Positions 26,916 through 36,339 of a stretch of 64,000 nt of DNA are shown here, piece by piece (position 1 is the first letter of the stretch; each line of letters starts with the position of its first letter). The stretch is from contig NZ_JAETXX010000001.1 of the NCBI RefSeq assembly GCF_021764745.1, positions 930,001 to 994,000 of the forward strand, given 5' to 3'. Source of the stretch: Joostella atrarenae. GTDB taxonomy: Bacteria > Bacteroidota > Bacteroidia > Flavobacteriales > Flavobacteriaceae. Position numbers and translations under genes: made by a program. The notes under the pieces were generated by a model that was not told where the DNA came from, ran no database searches, and saw only the letters and a program-made list of their open reading frames with translations.

Positions 26916-27789
26916 AGCCGGTTTTGTAAATATCATAGGAAATCCTAATGTTGGGAAATCTACATTAATGAATGCTTTTATTGGTGAAAAGCTATCCATT
27001 ATAACATCTAAAGCACAAACTACTAGACACCGTATTTTTGGGATTGTAAATGGTGATGATTTTCAGGTAGTATTGTCTGATACTCCAGGGATTATAAAGC
27101 CAGCATACGAATTGCAAGAATCTATGATGGATTTTGTGAAATCTGCTTTCGAAGATGCAGATGTCCTTATATATATGGTAGAAATAGGAGAACGAGAATT
27201 AAAAGATGAAGCTTTTTTTAATAAGATAACATCTTCGAAATTACCAGTTTTATTATTGCTGAATAAAATAGATATCTCTTCACAAGAAGTTTTGGAGGAA
27301 CAAGTACAATGGTGGAGTGAAAAAGTTCCTAATGCTGAGATTTATCCTATTTCCGCTTTAACCAATTTCAATATAGATACTATTTTCAACCGTATTTTAG
27401 AGTTGTTGCCAATATCGCCTCCTTTCTATCCAAAAGATCAGATTACAGATAAACCTGAACGATTTTTTGTAAATGAAACTATTAGAGAGAAAATCCTTAT
27501 CAACTACAAAAAAGAAATTCCTTATGCTGTTGAAGTAGAAACAGAAGAGTTTTTTGAAGATGAAGATATTATCAGAATTCGTTCTGTTATTATGGTAGAA
27601 CGAGAAACTCAAAAAGGAATTATTATAGGGCATAAAGGGGCTGCTCTAAAACGCGTAGGAATTCAAGCGAGAAAAGATTTAGAAAAATTCTTTGGAAAAC
27701 ATGTGCATATAGAAATATATGTAAAGGTTAATAAAAATTGGCGTTCTAATCAAAACCAGCTTAAGCGTTTTGGTTATAATCAGAAGTAA
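26902..27789 (+). CDS. era: GTPase Era
   Basis: This 295-residue GTPase assists 16S rRNA maturation and 30S assembly. The G domain has G1 GNPNVGKS (13-20), G3 DTPGI and G4 NKID. The C-terminal KH domain contains GHKGAALKRVG, the RNA-binding GxxG loop. Length is typical. Its start codon lies inside the AGCS symporter gene. Confidence 0.97.
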   Translation: MEKHKAGFVNIIGNPNVGKSTLMNAFIGEKLSIITSKAQTTRHRIFGIVNGDDFQVVLSDTPGIIKPAYELQESMMDFVKSAFEDADVLIYMVEIGERELKDEAFFNKITSSKLPVLLLLNKIDISSQEVLEEQVQWWSEKVPNAEIYPISALTNFNIDTIFNRILELLPISPPFYPKDQITDKPERFFVNETIREKILINYKKEIPYAVEVETEEFFEDEDIIRIRSVIMVERETQKGIIIGHKGAALKRVGIQARKDLEKFFGKHVHIEIYVKVNKNWRSNQNQLKRFGYNQK

Positions 27790-27895
27790 CAATTTATTTA
27801 CGCTATTAGGTAGTTAGATAACTCAAACTTACTATTTAACTAACACTAACTTAAAGGTGCTTCAGTTTCTTTGGGGGAATTAATAATTCTATCAA

Positions 27896-29416
27896 ATGAA
27901 ACTTAAACACATTCCCGCAATTGCCATAATGGCTATTGCGTTTGCTTCTTGCACTAATGATGATGACAGTGCAACTACAGAAGTTCCTGAAGTTGTAAAT
28001 GTCAATTTTCAGCATATATCAACATTAAATCCTGGTGGCGCTACAGAAATTTCTGCTTTTGACCCAGTAACTAAAAAACTATTTACTATAAATCCAGATG
28101 CAAATCAGGTAATGGTATTTGATTTATCAGATCCATCTGCGCCTATTCAAAATACAGCAATCGATGTAAGCGCTAATGGAACTCCTAATAGTGTTTCAGT
28201 AAACAATAAATTACTGGCAGTTGCTGTAGAGGCTTCTAATAAGCAGCAAAACGGACATGTGTTAGTTTACAATACAGAAGATGAGACTTTAGTAAATAAT
28301 TTCACTGTAGGGGCGTTGCCAGATATGGTTTTATTCTCTCCAGATGGAAAATATCTTGTTACTGCTGATGAAGGAGAGCCTAGCTCCGATTATTTAACAG
28401 ACCCAAAAGGAAGTGTTAGTATTATTGAGGTTACTTCTGGAAACGTAATGACCCTAACTTTTGATGATTTCTCAGCTCAAGAGTCAACACTCAAGGATGG
28501 TGGCTTTAGAGTTTTTGGACCAGGAGCCACTTTAGCTCAAGATATAGAGCCAGAATATGTAGCAATTTCTGAGGATTCTAAAACAGCATGGATTACATTA
28601 CAAGAGAATAATGGTATAGCAAAGGTAAATCTAGAAACTAAGAAAATCGAAGCTATTTATCCATTAGGATTCAAGGATCATATGTTGGCTCAGAATATGT
28701 TAGATACTAGCAATAAAGACGATGAGACAGTGCTTAAAAATTGGCCTGTTTATGGTGTTTTTATGCCCGATGCAATTAAATATGCTAAAGTTGATGGCTT
28801 AGATTATATCATAACTGCCAATGAAGGAGATTCTAGAGATTATGATGGCTTCTCTGAAGAGGAAAGAGTAAAGGATCTTGAGTTAGATCCGATTGCTTTT
28901 CCAGATGCAGCGTCACTTCAGGAAGATGAAAATTTAGGAAGATTAAAAATAACGACTACATTAGGCGATACAGATAATGATGGAGATTACGACGAACTTT
29001 ATTCATATGGAGCGCGTTCTTTTTCAATATGGTCAGGAGACGGTGTATTAGTCTATGATAGCGGAAGTGATATTTCCGAAAAAGTTTTAGCATATACTCC
29101 AGGAAGTTTTAATGCTGATGAAGGAGAAGTTGATGGTAGAAGTGATGATAAAGGTGCAGAACCAGAAGCAGTGGAGACCGTGTTAATAGGAGAAAGAACA
29201 ATTCTTTTTGTAGGTTTAGAGCGTAATAGTCAGATTATGGTATATGATATAAGTAATCCGTCAGCTCCAGAATTTATACAGTTTTTAGAACAGTCTGGAG
29301 ATATGGCTCCAGAAGGAGTTCTTGCTATTTCTGCTGATGATAGTCCTTCAGAAAAAGAACTTTTAGTAGTTACAAACGAAGGGAGTGGAACGATAAGTAT
29401 TTATGAAAACGAATAA
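27896..29416 (+). CDS. Choice-of-anchor I family lipoprotein
   Basis: This 506-residue exported lipoprotein (signal ending AIAFASC, Cys19) belongs to the beta-propeller-like 'choice-of-anchor I' family. It shows the family blocks ADEGEPSSDYLTDPKGSVSI, TANEGDSRDYDGF and DTDNDGDYDELYSYGARSFSIW. The acidic Asp-rich loops probably bind calcium. Related proteins are sometimes labelled alkaline phosphatase-like, but enzyme activity is not established. Acidic TNDDDS follows the lipid Cys, as is common in flavobacterial surface lipoproteins. Confidence 0.88.
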   Translation: MKLKHIPAIAIMAIAFASCTNDDDSATTEVPEVVNVNFQHISTLNPGGATEISAFDPVTKKLFTINPDANQVMVFDLSDPSAPIQNTAIDVSANGTPNSVSVNNKLLAVAVEASNKQQNGHVLVYNTEDETLVNNFTVGALPDMVLFSPDGKYLVTADEGEPSSDYLTDPKGSVSIIEVTSGNVMTLTFDDFSAQESTLKDGGFRVFGPGATLAQDIEPEYVAISEDSKTAWITLQENNGIAKVNLETKKIEAIYPLGFKDHMLAQNMLDTSNKDDETVLKNWPVYGVFMPDAIKYAKVDGLDYIITANEGDSRDYDGFSEEERVKDLELDPIAFPDAASLQEDENLGRLKITTTLGDTDNDGDYDELYSYGARSFSIWSGDGVLVYDSGSDISEKVLAYTPGSFNADEGEVDGRSDDKGAEPEAVETVLIGERTILFVGLERNSQIMVYDISNPSAPEFIQFLEQSGDMAPEGVLAISADDSPSEKELLVVTNEGSGTISIYENE

Positions 29417-29443
29417 TATATAAGATTAATTTTAATTCCGCAG

Positions 29444-29480
29444 AAGAGGTTGTCTATTTTATAGTCAGCCTTTTCTTTTT
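29444..29480 (+). terminator. Hairpin terminator after choice-of-anchor I gene
   Basis: AGGTTGTCTA pairs with TAGTCAGCCT (one mismatch, one wobble) around TTTTA, followed by TTTTCTTTTTT. Confidence 0.75.
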
Positions 29481-29566
29481 TATATGAATTATTTTATGTT
29501 AAAGATTTATGGTGCAACTTTTTAATTACCGAAAAGCAATCATTAAAAACTGAAAAAATAGAATTA

Positions 29567-29574
29567 CCTTTGCG
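29567..29574 (+). promoter_or_regulatory. -7 box TACCTTTG of der
   Basis: TACCTTTG matches the Bacteroidota -7 consensus TAnnTTTG exactly and lies 16 bp before the der ATG, implying a leader of about 10 nt. No good -33 element is seen. Confidence 0.6.
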
Positions 29575-29590
29575 CCATAAAATTTTTAGT

Positions 29591-30898
29591 ATGAGTGCTA
29601 TTGTAGCCATTGTAGGAAGACCGAATGTCGGGAAATCAACTCTTTTTAATCGTATGATTAAAAGAAGAGACGCTATTGTTGATGAAATTAGTGGAGTAAC
29701 CCGTGATCGTCATTATGGAAAATCAGATTGGAATGGTCGTGAGTTTTCTATTATTGACACAGGAGGTTATGTTGTAGGAAGTGATGATATTTTTGAAAAA
29801 GAGATTGATAAGCAAGTGGAACTTGCTATTGATGAAGCAGATGTAATAATATTTGTTGTAGATGTTGTTTCTGGTGTTACAGGAATGGATGAGGAGGTAG
29901 CTCAATTATTACGTCAAGCAAACAAACCTACTTTTATTGCTGTAAATAAAGTAGACAGTGCTCTTAGAGAAGCAGATGCTGTAGAGTTTTATTCTTTAGG
30001 TTTAGGAGAGTATTATACAATTTCAAGTATAAATGGTAGTGGTACAGGAGATTTATTAGATGCTGTAGCTGCAAGTTTACCAGAAGATGTAAAGGAAGAA
30101 GCGCAAGAAGAATTGCCAAGATTTGCTGTTGTAGGACGTCCTAATGCAGGTAAATCATCTTTTATAAATGCACTTTTGGGAGAAGATCGTTATATCGTAA
30201 CCGATATTGCAGGAACTACAAGAGATAGTGTTGATACTAAATACAACCGTTTCGGATTCGATTTCAACTTAATGGATACGGCAGGGATCCGTAGAAAAGC
30301 TAAAGTAAAAGAAGATTTAGAGTTTTATACGGTAATGCGTTCTGTTCGTGCGATTGAGCATAGTGATGTTTGTTTGTTAGTATTAGATGCAACCCGTGGG
30401 TTTGAAGGGCAAGATCTTAATATTTTTTGGCTTGCTGAAAGAAATAGAAAAGGAATCGTTATTCTAGTGAATAAATGGGACTTGGTTGAAAAAGATACCC
30501 ATACTGTAAAGAAATTTGAAGCATACATTAGAGAGCAGATTGCACCTTTTACCGATGTCCCTATTATCTTTATCTCAGCATTATCAAAGCAGCGTATATT
30601 TAAGGCGATAGAGACTGCTGTTGAAGTTTATAACAATAAAACAAAGCGCATTAGCACTTCTAAGCTTAACGAAGTGATGTTGCCAATTATTGAGAACATA
30701 CCACCTCCTTCTCATAAAGGGAAGTATGTTAAGGTGAAATTCTGTACGCAGTTACCAACACCAACACCTCAATTTGCTTTTTTTGCTAATTTACCACAGT
30801 ATGTGAAAGAACCATACCGTAGATTCATTGAAAATAAATTAAGAGAGAATTTCGATTTCCACGGAGTTCCAGTGCAAGTTTATTTTAGAAAGAAATAA
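29591..30898 (+). CDS. der: Ribosome biogenesis GTPase Der
   Basis: This 435-residue protein has the tandem G domains unique to Der (EngA) and a C-terminal KH-like domain. The first P-loop is GRPNVGKS (9-16) and the second is GRPNAGKS (about 181-188), each with a DTxG and NKxD box. It acts in 50S subunit assembly. The ATG at 29591 gives the family-typical [16 protein letters not shown]. An in-frame TTG at 29570 falls inside the promoter box and was rejected. A terminator follows at 31005-31046. Confidence 0.97.
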   Translation: MSAIVAIVGRPNVGKSTLFNRMIKRRDAIVDEISGVTRDRHYGKSDWNGREFSIIDTGGYVVGSDDIFEKEIDKQVELAIDEADVIIFVVDVVSGVTGMDEEVAQLLRQANKPTFIAVNKVDSALREADAVEFYSLGLGEYYTISSINGSGTGDLLDAVAASLPEDVKEEAQEELPRFAVVGRPNAGKSSFINALLGEDRYIVTDIAGTTRDSVDTKYNRFGFDFNLMDTAGIRRKAKVKEDLEFYTVMRSVRAIEHSDVCLLVLDATRGFEGQDLNIFWLAERNRKGIVILVNKWDLVEKDTHTVKKFEAYIREQIAPFTDVPIIFISALSKQRIFKAIETAVEVYNNKTKRISTSKLNEVMLPIIENIPPPSHKGKYVKVKFCTQLPTPTPQFAFFANLPQYVKEPYRRFIENKLRENFDFHGVPVQVYFRKK

Positions 30899-31004
30899 TA
30901 AAAGTTAAAGTATTATTAAAAAGTAAATAATACGTTTATTGGTAATGGTTTTGTTCTATTTTCGGAGAAACTATACCAAAAACAAAATGATGATAAATTT
31001 TCAA

Positions 31005-31046
31005 ACAGACCTCTTTTGCTTTTCTGCATTAGAGGTTTTTATTTTC
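31005..31046 (+). terminator. Hairpin after der
   Basis: ACCTCT (31009-31014) pairs with AGAGGT (31031-31036) over a 16-nt loop and is followed by TTTTATTTT. The stem is short, so strength is uncertain. Confidence 0.5.
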
Positions 31047-31074
31047 TGTAATTCAGTAAAAATTCCCCTAGCCG

Positions 31075-31104
31075 TTAAACCTTATTTAGAAATGAAAGTC
31101 TTAG
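31075..31104 (+). promoter_or_regulatory. ECF-sigma-like promoter upstream of OMP_b-brl_3 barrel
   Basis: TTAAACC (31075-31081), a 16-nt spacer and GTCTTAG (31098-31104) end exactly 28 nt before the ATG at 31133. The same element with identical spacing lies before the Spy-like gene at 40221. The AACC and GTC cores resemble -35 and -10 elements of extracytoplasmic-function sigma factors, not the housekeeping TAnnTTTG. Confidence 0.55.
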
Positions 31105-31132
31105 AAGCATGATAAACTTAAAAGACAACCAA

Positions 31133-33901
31133 ATGAAAAAGCAGTTAGCTTTGTTATTTTTCCTAGTCACCACCTTTTACTCATATTCACAAGAATATGA
31201 AGTTACCGGAAAAGTAATTGATGAAACTACAAAAGAGCCTTTAGAGGCTTCTACTATTTATGCAGAAACTATTAAGGATAGTACGATGGTCTCTTATACA
31301 ATTTCTGATCAAACAGGAAGTTTTGTTTTAGATCTAAATTCTGCTCAAAAAAAACTCAATTTATATATAATCTATAACGGTTATTCTCCCGTTAAAAAAA
31401 CAATTACACTCGATAAGAAAATAATTGCTTTAGGGGAGATAGCATTGGCTTTACAAGCAGAACAATTAGAAGGTGTTAGCGTTGTTGGAGAGCGTATTCC
31501 AATTACTATAAAAAAAGATACCTTAGAATTTAATGCTGACTCTTTTAAAACACGACCAGATGCCAATGTAGAAGATGTGCTTAAAAAACTTCCTGGAGTT
31601 GAGGTTGATACCGATGGAAAGATCACTGTTAATGGAAAAGAAGTGAATAAAGTATTGGTAAATGGCCAAGTTTTCTTTAGTGATGATCCTAAAGTGGCTA
31701 CTAAAAGTTTACCAAAAGAGATTATCGATAAGATTCAGATTTCTGATACCAAATCCAAAACACAAGAATTTACTGGAGATGAAGGTGATGGTGAAAATAA
31801 AACCATCAATATAACTATCAAAAAGGATAAAAATAAAGGATACATGGGGCGTGCTTCATTGGGGTACGGTACCGATGAACGTTATCAAGTAAATGGTTTG
31901 CTTAATTATTTTAAAAATAAAGAGCGAATTAGCTTTATAGCGAGTTCTAATAATATTAATAACGCTGGTTTTTCTTTTGATGAAGTATATGACATGGTTG
32001 GGAATACTCGAGGAGGGTATTCTACACTTACAGATAATGGCTTGATAAATAGCTACGGAAGAGGGATTACAACATCTTCTACAGTTGGAGCTAGTTATGC
32101 AAATGCAGAAAAAGATGCTTATGAATTGAGTGCAAACTATTTCTTTGCGTATAGTGATTCTTATAACGATCAAAAAACGTCTAGAGAAAATTTATTGCCC
32201 GAAGGTAGCTTCTTTACCAATAGTGAATCTCGTTTTGATGGTTCTACAAATTCAAATAGCGGTTCAGCAAATCTAGAATTTGACATTGACGAAACACTTC
32301 GTATTTCCTTAGATCCATCTTTGAATGTGACAAGAACAAACTCTATGGATACGAGTATGACAAACTCTACAGATGTAGATGGAGAATTGTCAAATAGTAA
32401 TGAAACACAAACCTTAGATGATGGGTTACAAAGAAGTTTTTCTAATAGTTTAAACATTATCAAGAAGCTAGACACGCTAGGAAAGTTTGTAAGAGTAACT
32501 TTTTCTAATAATAACTCTAAAAATGAAAATGAATCTAATTTTCAATCTACGAGAGAGGTTTTTGGAGATGATCCAACTTTAGAATCAGTAAATCAATTTA
32601 CTGAAACGGATAATAGAACTGATAGTTATCAAGTTGGAGTTTCTTATAGACAGCCGCTTGGGAATCAGTTTTTTTTAGATTTTGGTTATGATTATGAAGA
32701 TAAAAAACAACGTAATGAGAACGATGTTTTAGACTTCAATGAAAATACGTTAGCGTACGACGACTTTAACGATGACCTAAGTACTAATTTTGAATTCAGT
32801 AATACTCAACAAAGGCCATCTTTTGGAATACGTAGAGATGGTGAGAAATGGCGTTGGAGAGTAGGGGCAGATTATGCACTAACAGATATTGATAATCAAG
32901 ATTATTTGCATGAGGGGACTTTTGAAAGGAGTTATGAGAACTTATTACTTAGTGCTTCATCATCATATAGGTTTAGTCAAAATTCGCGTTTCCGAGTAAA
33001 TTATCGAACAAATATTGACGTGCCTTCAGTTGGGCAGCTCCAGCCTGTAATAAATATCAGTAATCCATTAAATATAAGACAAGGTAATCCAGATCTTGAT
33101 GTTTCTAAAACACATCGTTTGTCACTGAATTTCAATAATTTTAATTGGAGAGAGCGTACAGGAGTGTTTTTATATGCTGGAGGAGAAATTCAAGATGATA
33201 AAGTAGTAAGTGTTACTACAACGGATGAAAATCTTTTACGTACTACTACCTATACAAATGTTAATGGAAATTATAATACATACCTAGGTTTTGGATATTC
33301 TAAGCAAATTAAGAAGGATACTACGTATACTATAAAGCTTAATTTTCGCCCAAACATGAGTTATAGTAAAGATGTAAGCTTTAGTAACGGGCAAGAATTA
33401 ACTTCTAAACAGTTTAGTATTACTCCAAGAATAAGTACAACTTTTAATTATTTGGAACTGATAGAAATTGAGCCAGGGTATGATATTTCATATAACAATA
33501 CTAAGTATAATATCGATAGGTTAGATGATGTTGAGTTTATATCTCATACAGCTACCTTTAGAACTACAACATATTGGCCAGAAAATGTAGTATGGGGTAA
33601 TGATATAAACTATAATTACAATGGGAATGTTTCAGATGAGTTTGATAAAGATGCATTGTTTTGGAACATGAGTTTAGGGTATCAATTCTTTAAAAAGAAA
33701 GCAACATTCAAGGTGTTAGCTTACGATTTACTGAATCAGAATAATAATGTTAGGCGTACAACGGGAGCAGATTATATTCAAGATTACCAGAGTACTGTAC
33801 TTACACAATACTTTATGGCTAGTTTGAGCTTTAAGTTTGATCAGTTTGGAGGTAAGCCAGGGCCAGGTGGTGGACGAGGAGGAAGACATATTAGAATGTA
33901 G
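31133..33901 (+). CDS. Outer-membrane beta-barrel receptor-like protein (OMP_b-brl_3)
   Basis: This is a 922-residue TonB-receptor-like outer-membrane protein. After the signal peptide (MKKQLALLFFLVTTFYSYSQ) comes a carboxypeptidase-regulatory-like domain (about 22-115), then a plug-like domain containing KKLPGVEVDTDGKITVNGK. The rest is a long barrel rich in Asn and aromatic residues, and it ends in a Gly/Pro/Arg-rich tail (GPGGGRGG). The ATG at 31133 is preferred over 31109 because it begins the signal peptide and sits 28 nt from the ECF-like promoter. No TonB box or SusD partner is seen; transport or an envelope-repair role are both possible. Confidence 0.88.
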   Translation: MKKQLALLFFLVTTFYSYSQEYEVTGKVIDETTKEPLEASTIYAETIKDSTMVSYTISDQTGSFVLDLNSAQKKLNLYIIYNGYSPVKKTITLDKKIIALGEIALALQAEQLEGVSVVGERIPITIKKDTLEFNADSFKTRPDANVEDVLKKLPGVEVDTDGKITVNGKEVNKVLVNGQVFFSDDPKVATKSLPKEIIDKIQISDTKSKTQEFTGDEGDGENKTINITIKKDKNKGYMGRASLGYGTDERYQVNGLLNYFKNKERISFIASSNNINNAGFSFDEVYDMVGNTRGGYSTLTDNGLINSYGRGITTSSTVGASYANAEKDAYELSANYFFAYSDSYNDQKTSRENLLPEGSFFTNSESRFDGSTNSNSGSANLEFDIDETLRISLDPSLNVTRTNSMDTSMTNSTDVDGELSNSNETQTLDDGLQRSFSNSLNIIKKLDTLGKFVRVTFSNNNSKNENESNFQSTREVFGDDPTLESVNQFTETDNRTDSYQVGVSYRQPLGNQFFLDFGYDYEDKKQRNENDVLDFNENTLAYDDFNDDLSTNFEFSNTQQRPSFGIRRDGEKWRWRVGADYALTDIDNQDYLHEGTFERSYENLLLSASSSYRFSQNSRFRVNYRTNIDVPSVGQLQPVINISNPLNIRQGNPDLDVSKTHRLSLNFNNFNWRERTGVFLYAGGEIQDDKVVSVTTTDENLLRTTTYTNVNGNYNTYLGFGYSKQIKKDTTYTIKLNFRPNMSYSKDVSFSNGQELTSKQFSITPRISTTFNYLELIEIEPGYDISYNNTKYNIDRLDDVEFISHTATFRTTTYWPENVVWGNDINYNYNGNVSDEFDKDALFWNMSLGYQFFKKKATFKVLAYDLLNQNNNVRRTTGADYIQDYQSTVLTQYFMASLSFKFDQFGGKPGPGGGRGGRHIRM

Positions 33902-33920
33902 AGTGTGAATTCTAACAAAA

Positions 33921-33966
33921 AAGAAATCCCGAAGACTCAATGAATCTTCGGGATTTCTTTTTTTTG
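33921..33966. terminator. Strong bidirectional terminator
   Basis: AAGAAATCCCGAAGA (33921-33935) pairs perfectly with TCTTCGGGATTTCTT (33945-33959), a 15-bp stem with a 9-nt loop. It has a T-run on the right and an A-run on the left, and lies between two convergent genes. Confidence 0.92.
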
Positions 33967-33979
33967 AGTTAAGGTAGTT

Positions 33980-34783
33980 TTACCAGCTTCCGCCAGCACC
34001 CCCACCACTAAAGCCGCCTCCGCCGAAGCCACCTCCAAAACCACCGCCGCCGAAGCCACCTCCAGAGGAACTACCGCCTCCAAAGCTTCCGCCACCGCGG
34101 CCAAGGTTACTTAGTATTATCATATCCATAAGATCAAAGCCACCGCCTCTACGTCCGCCATTACGACCTCCGCCACGATTGTTTTTTGATAGAATAATCA
34201 TAATTACAATAAAGATGATGAACAAGAAAATAAAGCCACCGCCACCACCAGAAGAATTGCTTTTTCTTTGTTGCGGTGTTCCTGTATATGTGCCGCTAAA
34301 GAGATCTATGAGTTTATCAGTTCCTTTGTCTAAGCCACTGTAGTAATCTCCTTTTTTAAATTCTGGAAGAATAACATTTCTTATAATTTCTCCATTAATA
34401 CCAGCTGTTAACTTCTGTTCGAGTCCATAGCCCGGAGAAATCCAGATCTTGCGCTCTTGTTCTGCTAATAAGATAAAAACCCCATTATCTTCTTTGCTTT
34501 GCCCTATTTTCCACTCATGAGCCCATTTAGGGGTAAGTGTACCAATGTATTCACCATTAATACTAGGAACGGTAGCTATTACAATTTGAGTGCTTGTTGT
34601 ATCTGCATAATTAATGAGTTTCTGCTCTAAAGCAGCTTTCTCTGAGGCAGAAAGTACTTTAGCATAATCATACACACTAGTTTGTACTGCTGGCTTTGCA
34701 GGAATATCAAACTGTGCATGTACAGATTGTAACAGTATACATCCGAAGAAAAATAGTAGGAATGCTAATTTTTGTTTTTGCAT
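33980..34783 (-). CDS. TPM-domain (YgcG-like) membrane protein
   Basis: This 267-residue protein has a signal peptide (residues 1-23, ending VHAQ) and a periplasmic TPM domain (about 30-160) with VYDYAKVLSASEK and ISPGYGLEQKLTAG. A membrane helix follows (about 178-198), then a Gly/Ser/Phe-rich tail of about 60 residues. The TPM fold is linked to membrane-protein repair in photosystem II (TLP18.3/Psb32) and to YgcG. It is the last gene of the LemA-TPM-TPM set and starts 6 bp after the second TPM gene. Confidence 0.9.
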   Translation of the reverse strand: MQKQKLAFLLFFFGCILLQSVHAQFDIPAKPAVQTSVYDYAKVLSASEKAALEQKLINYADTTSTQIVIATVPSINGEYIGTLTPKWAHEWKIGQSKEDNGVFILLAEQERKIWISPGYGLEQKLTAGINGEIIRNVILPEFKKGDYYSGLDKGTDKLIDLFSGTYTGTPQQRKSNSSGGGGGFIFLFIIFIVIMIILSKNNRGGGRNGGRRGGGFDLMDMIILSNLGRGGGSFGGGSSSGGGFGGGGFGGGFGGGGFSGGGAGGSW

Positions 34784-34789
34784 TAAGAT

Positions 34790-35233
34790 TTAGCTTTTGG
34801 AGATTTGATCAGAAAGTTCGTTTACATCATCGTGTTGCCAAGGGAAGTGTTTTTGTAATTCTACACCTGCCTTTAATATTCCTTCAACAAGTCCTTCTTT
34901 AAAACGGTTGTTTCTAAAGTGAGTTTGTATAATATCTTTTGTGCTGTTCCAAAAACCTTCAGGAACAGCTCTATCAATTCCTTTATCCCCATAAATGGCA
35001 AAAGTTTTATCGTCTGTTGCGACATAAAATAAAACTCCATTTTCATCTTTAGTATTGTCCATTTTTAACATATGAAAAACTTCATTCGCTCTTTTTAAAG
35101 GATCTTTCTTGCTAGACGCTTCAATATGAACACGAATTTCTCCTGAAGTTTCTTTTTCAGCTTTACGGATGGCATTTACAATTTCTTTTTCCTCTTCAGA
35201 AGAAAGAAAAGCCTCTACTTTAGATGATTTCAT
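34790..35233 (-). CDS. TPM-domain protein, soluble
   Basis: This 147-residue protein is a TPM domain alone, without signal peptide or membrane helix. The domain covers roughly residues 10-130, with SGEIRVHIEA, the acidic ENGVLFYVA strand and IYGDKGIDRAVP. It lies between lemA and the membrane TPM gene. Such LemA-TPM-TPM groups are common in Bacteroidota, and their function is unknown. Confidence 0.88.
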   Translation of the reverse strand: MKSSKVEAFLSSEEEKEIVNAIRKAEKETSGEIRVHIEASSKKDPLKRANEVFHMLKMDNTKDENGVLFYVATDDKTFAIYGDKGIDRAVPEGFWNSTKDIIQTHFRNNRFKEGLVEGILKAGVELQKHFPWQHDDVNELSDQISKS

Positions 35234-35297
35234 GAGATGAGTAACTTAAAGGATTATTAGAAAAAAAGGTGCTGTAATTAAACAGCACCTAATTATT

Positions 35298-35900
35298 TTA
35301 TTTGTCAAAATCGAATTCAACATCAACAGGGTTTTCAGCTCCTGCTTCAGCATCGAAATAAGGTTTTCCTTCAAAACCAAACCAACCTGCTAATATAGAA
35401 TTAGGGAATGTTTTTACGTGGTTATTGTAAGGCTTAATAGCTTCATTGAAACGAACTCTAGCAGTCTGGATACTATTTTCAGTACTGGTAAGTTCATCTT
35501 GTAATTTCAAAAAGTTCTGATTAGCTTTTAATTCAGGATAACGCTCCACACTCACTAAAAGTTTACTTAAAGCACCGCTTAATCCACCTTGAACTTGATT
35601 GAATTGTGACAGCTGCTCTGGAGTGATATTTTCAGGATTAATATTTACAGAAGTAGCTTTTGCTCTAGCTTCAATAACATCGGTTAGCGTATTTCTCTCG
35701 AAATCTGCAGCACCTTTTACCGTATTTACTAAATTTCCGATTAGGTCATTTCTACGTTGATAAGCAGTTTGTACATTACCCCATGCTTCAGAAACATTTT
35801 CATTTAAATTGATGGCTTTGTTATTAAAGCCAACAGCCCAATTATAGATTCCGAAACCTAGAACGGCTAATACAATTAAACCAATGATCCACTTTTTCAT
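35298..35900 (-). CDS. lemA: LemA family protein
   Basis: This 200-residue protein has one N-terminal membrane helix (about 5-22) and a long helical bundle typical of LemA: NENVSEAWGNVQTAYQRRNDLIGNLVNTV, ERYPELKANQNFL and the C-terminal FPNSILAGWFGF. The helical part is thought to face outside the cell; the function is unknown. It is first in the LemA-TPM-TPM unit. A perfect 19-bp palindrome lies 50-68 bp upstream of the start. Confidence 0.93.
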   Translation of the reverse strand: MKKWIIGLIVLAVLGFGIYNWAVGFNNKAINLNENVSEAWGNVQTAYQRRNDLIGNLVNTVKGAADFERNTLTDVIEARAKATSVNINPENITPEQLSQFNQVQGGLSGALSKLLVSVERYPELKANQNFLKLQDELTSTENSIQTARVRFNEAIKPYNNHVKTFPNSILAGWFGFEGKPYFDAEAGAENPVDVEFDFDK

Positions 35901-35949
35901 TTTTAAAATAATTTATTGAGTTGTTAATTTTTATGTTGTAGTCGGGGAA

Positions 35950-35968
35950 TTTATTCTATTAGAATAAA
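35950..35968. promoter_or_regulatory. Perfect 19-bp palindrome upstream of lemA
   Basis: TTTATTCTA, one central base and TAGAATAAA. It lies between the MerR-type gene and lemA. The length fits a dimeric regulator operator. The one-base centre makes a stable hairpin unlikely unless inner pairs open. Confidence 0.4.
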
Positions 35969-36009
35969 GGATTCAAAATTCATCATTTTAATTGAAATAA
36001 TGAAATAAA

Positions 36010-36339
36010 TTATAACTGATCTTTAATTTTAATAAGTTCAGCTTTAACTCCTTCTAATTTACGAATAATATCATAATTAGAAAGGGCCTTTTGCTTTTGC
36101 TCTTTTAGGTGAAGTTTGGCTCCTTCTAATGTAAATCCGCGTTCTTTTACAAGGTGATAAATAAGACTTAAATTCTTTAAATCTTCTTGTGTAAATTTTC
36201 TATTTCCCTTCGCATTTTTTTTTGGTTTAAGGATGTCAAATTCCTTGTCCCAAAATCTAATGAGGGATGCGTTGACGTCAAAAGCTTTAGCTACTTCGCC
36301 AATACTATAATATAATTTATCTGGAAGATTTATATGCAT
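36010..36339 (-). CDS. MerR-family transcriptional regulator
   Basis: This 109-residue protein has the MerR winged helix (residues 5-75): YSIGEVAKAFDVNASLIRFWDKEF, the wing KPKKNAKGNRKF, and a helix ending VKERGFTLEGAKLHL. A short coiled tail follows and there is no effector domain. Its ATG overlaps the stop codon of the M23 peptidase gene (TAATG), so the two are translationally coupled. It may act on the palindrome downstream, but targets are unknown. Confidence 0.88.
   Translation of the reverse strand: MHINLPDKLYYSIGEVAKAFDVNASLIRFWDKEFDILKPKKNAKGNRKFTQEDLKNLSLIYHLVKERGFTLEGAKLHLKEQKQKALSNYDIIRKLEGVKAELIKIKDQL

Noticed and set aside
29570-29590. TTG start for der seven codons upstream
   Set aside because: It falls within the TACCTTTG promoter box, and the ATG at 29591 gives the conserved N-terminus.
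34000-34200. Repetitive CCGCC/CCACC stretch that looks like a tandem repeat array
   Set aside because: It is the coding sequence of the Gly-rich tail of the TPM protein, not a non-coding repeat or CRISPR.
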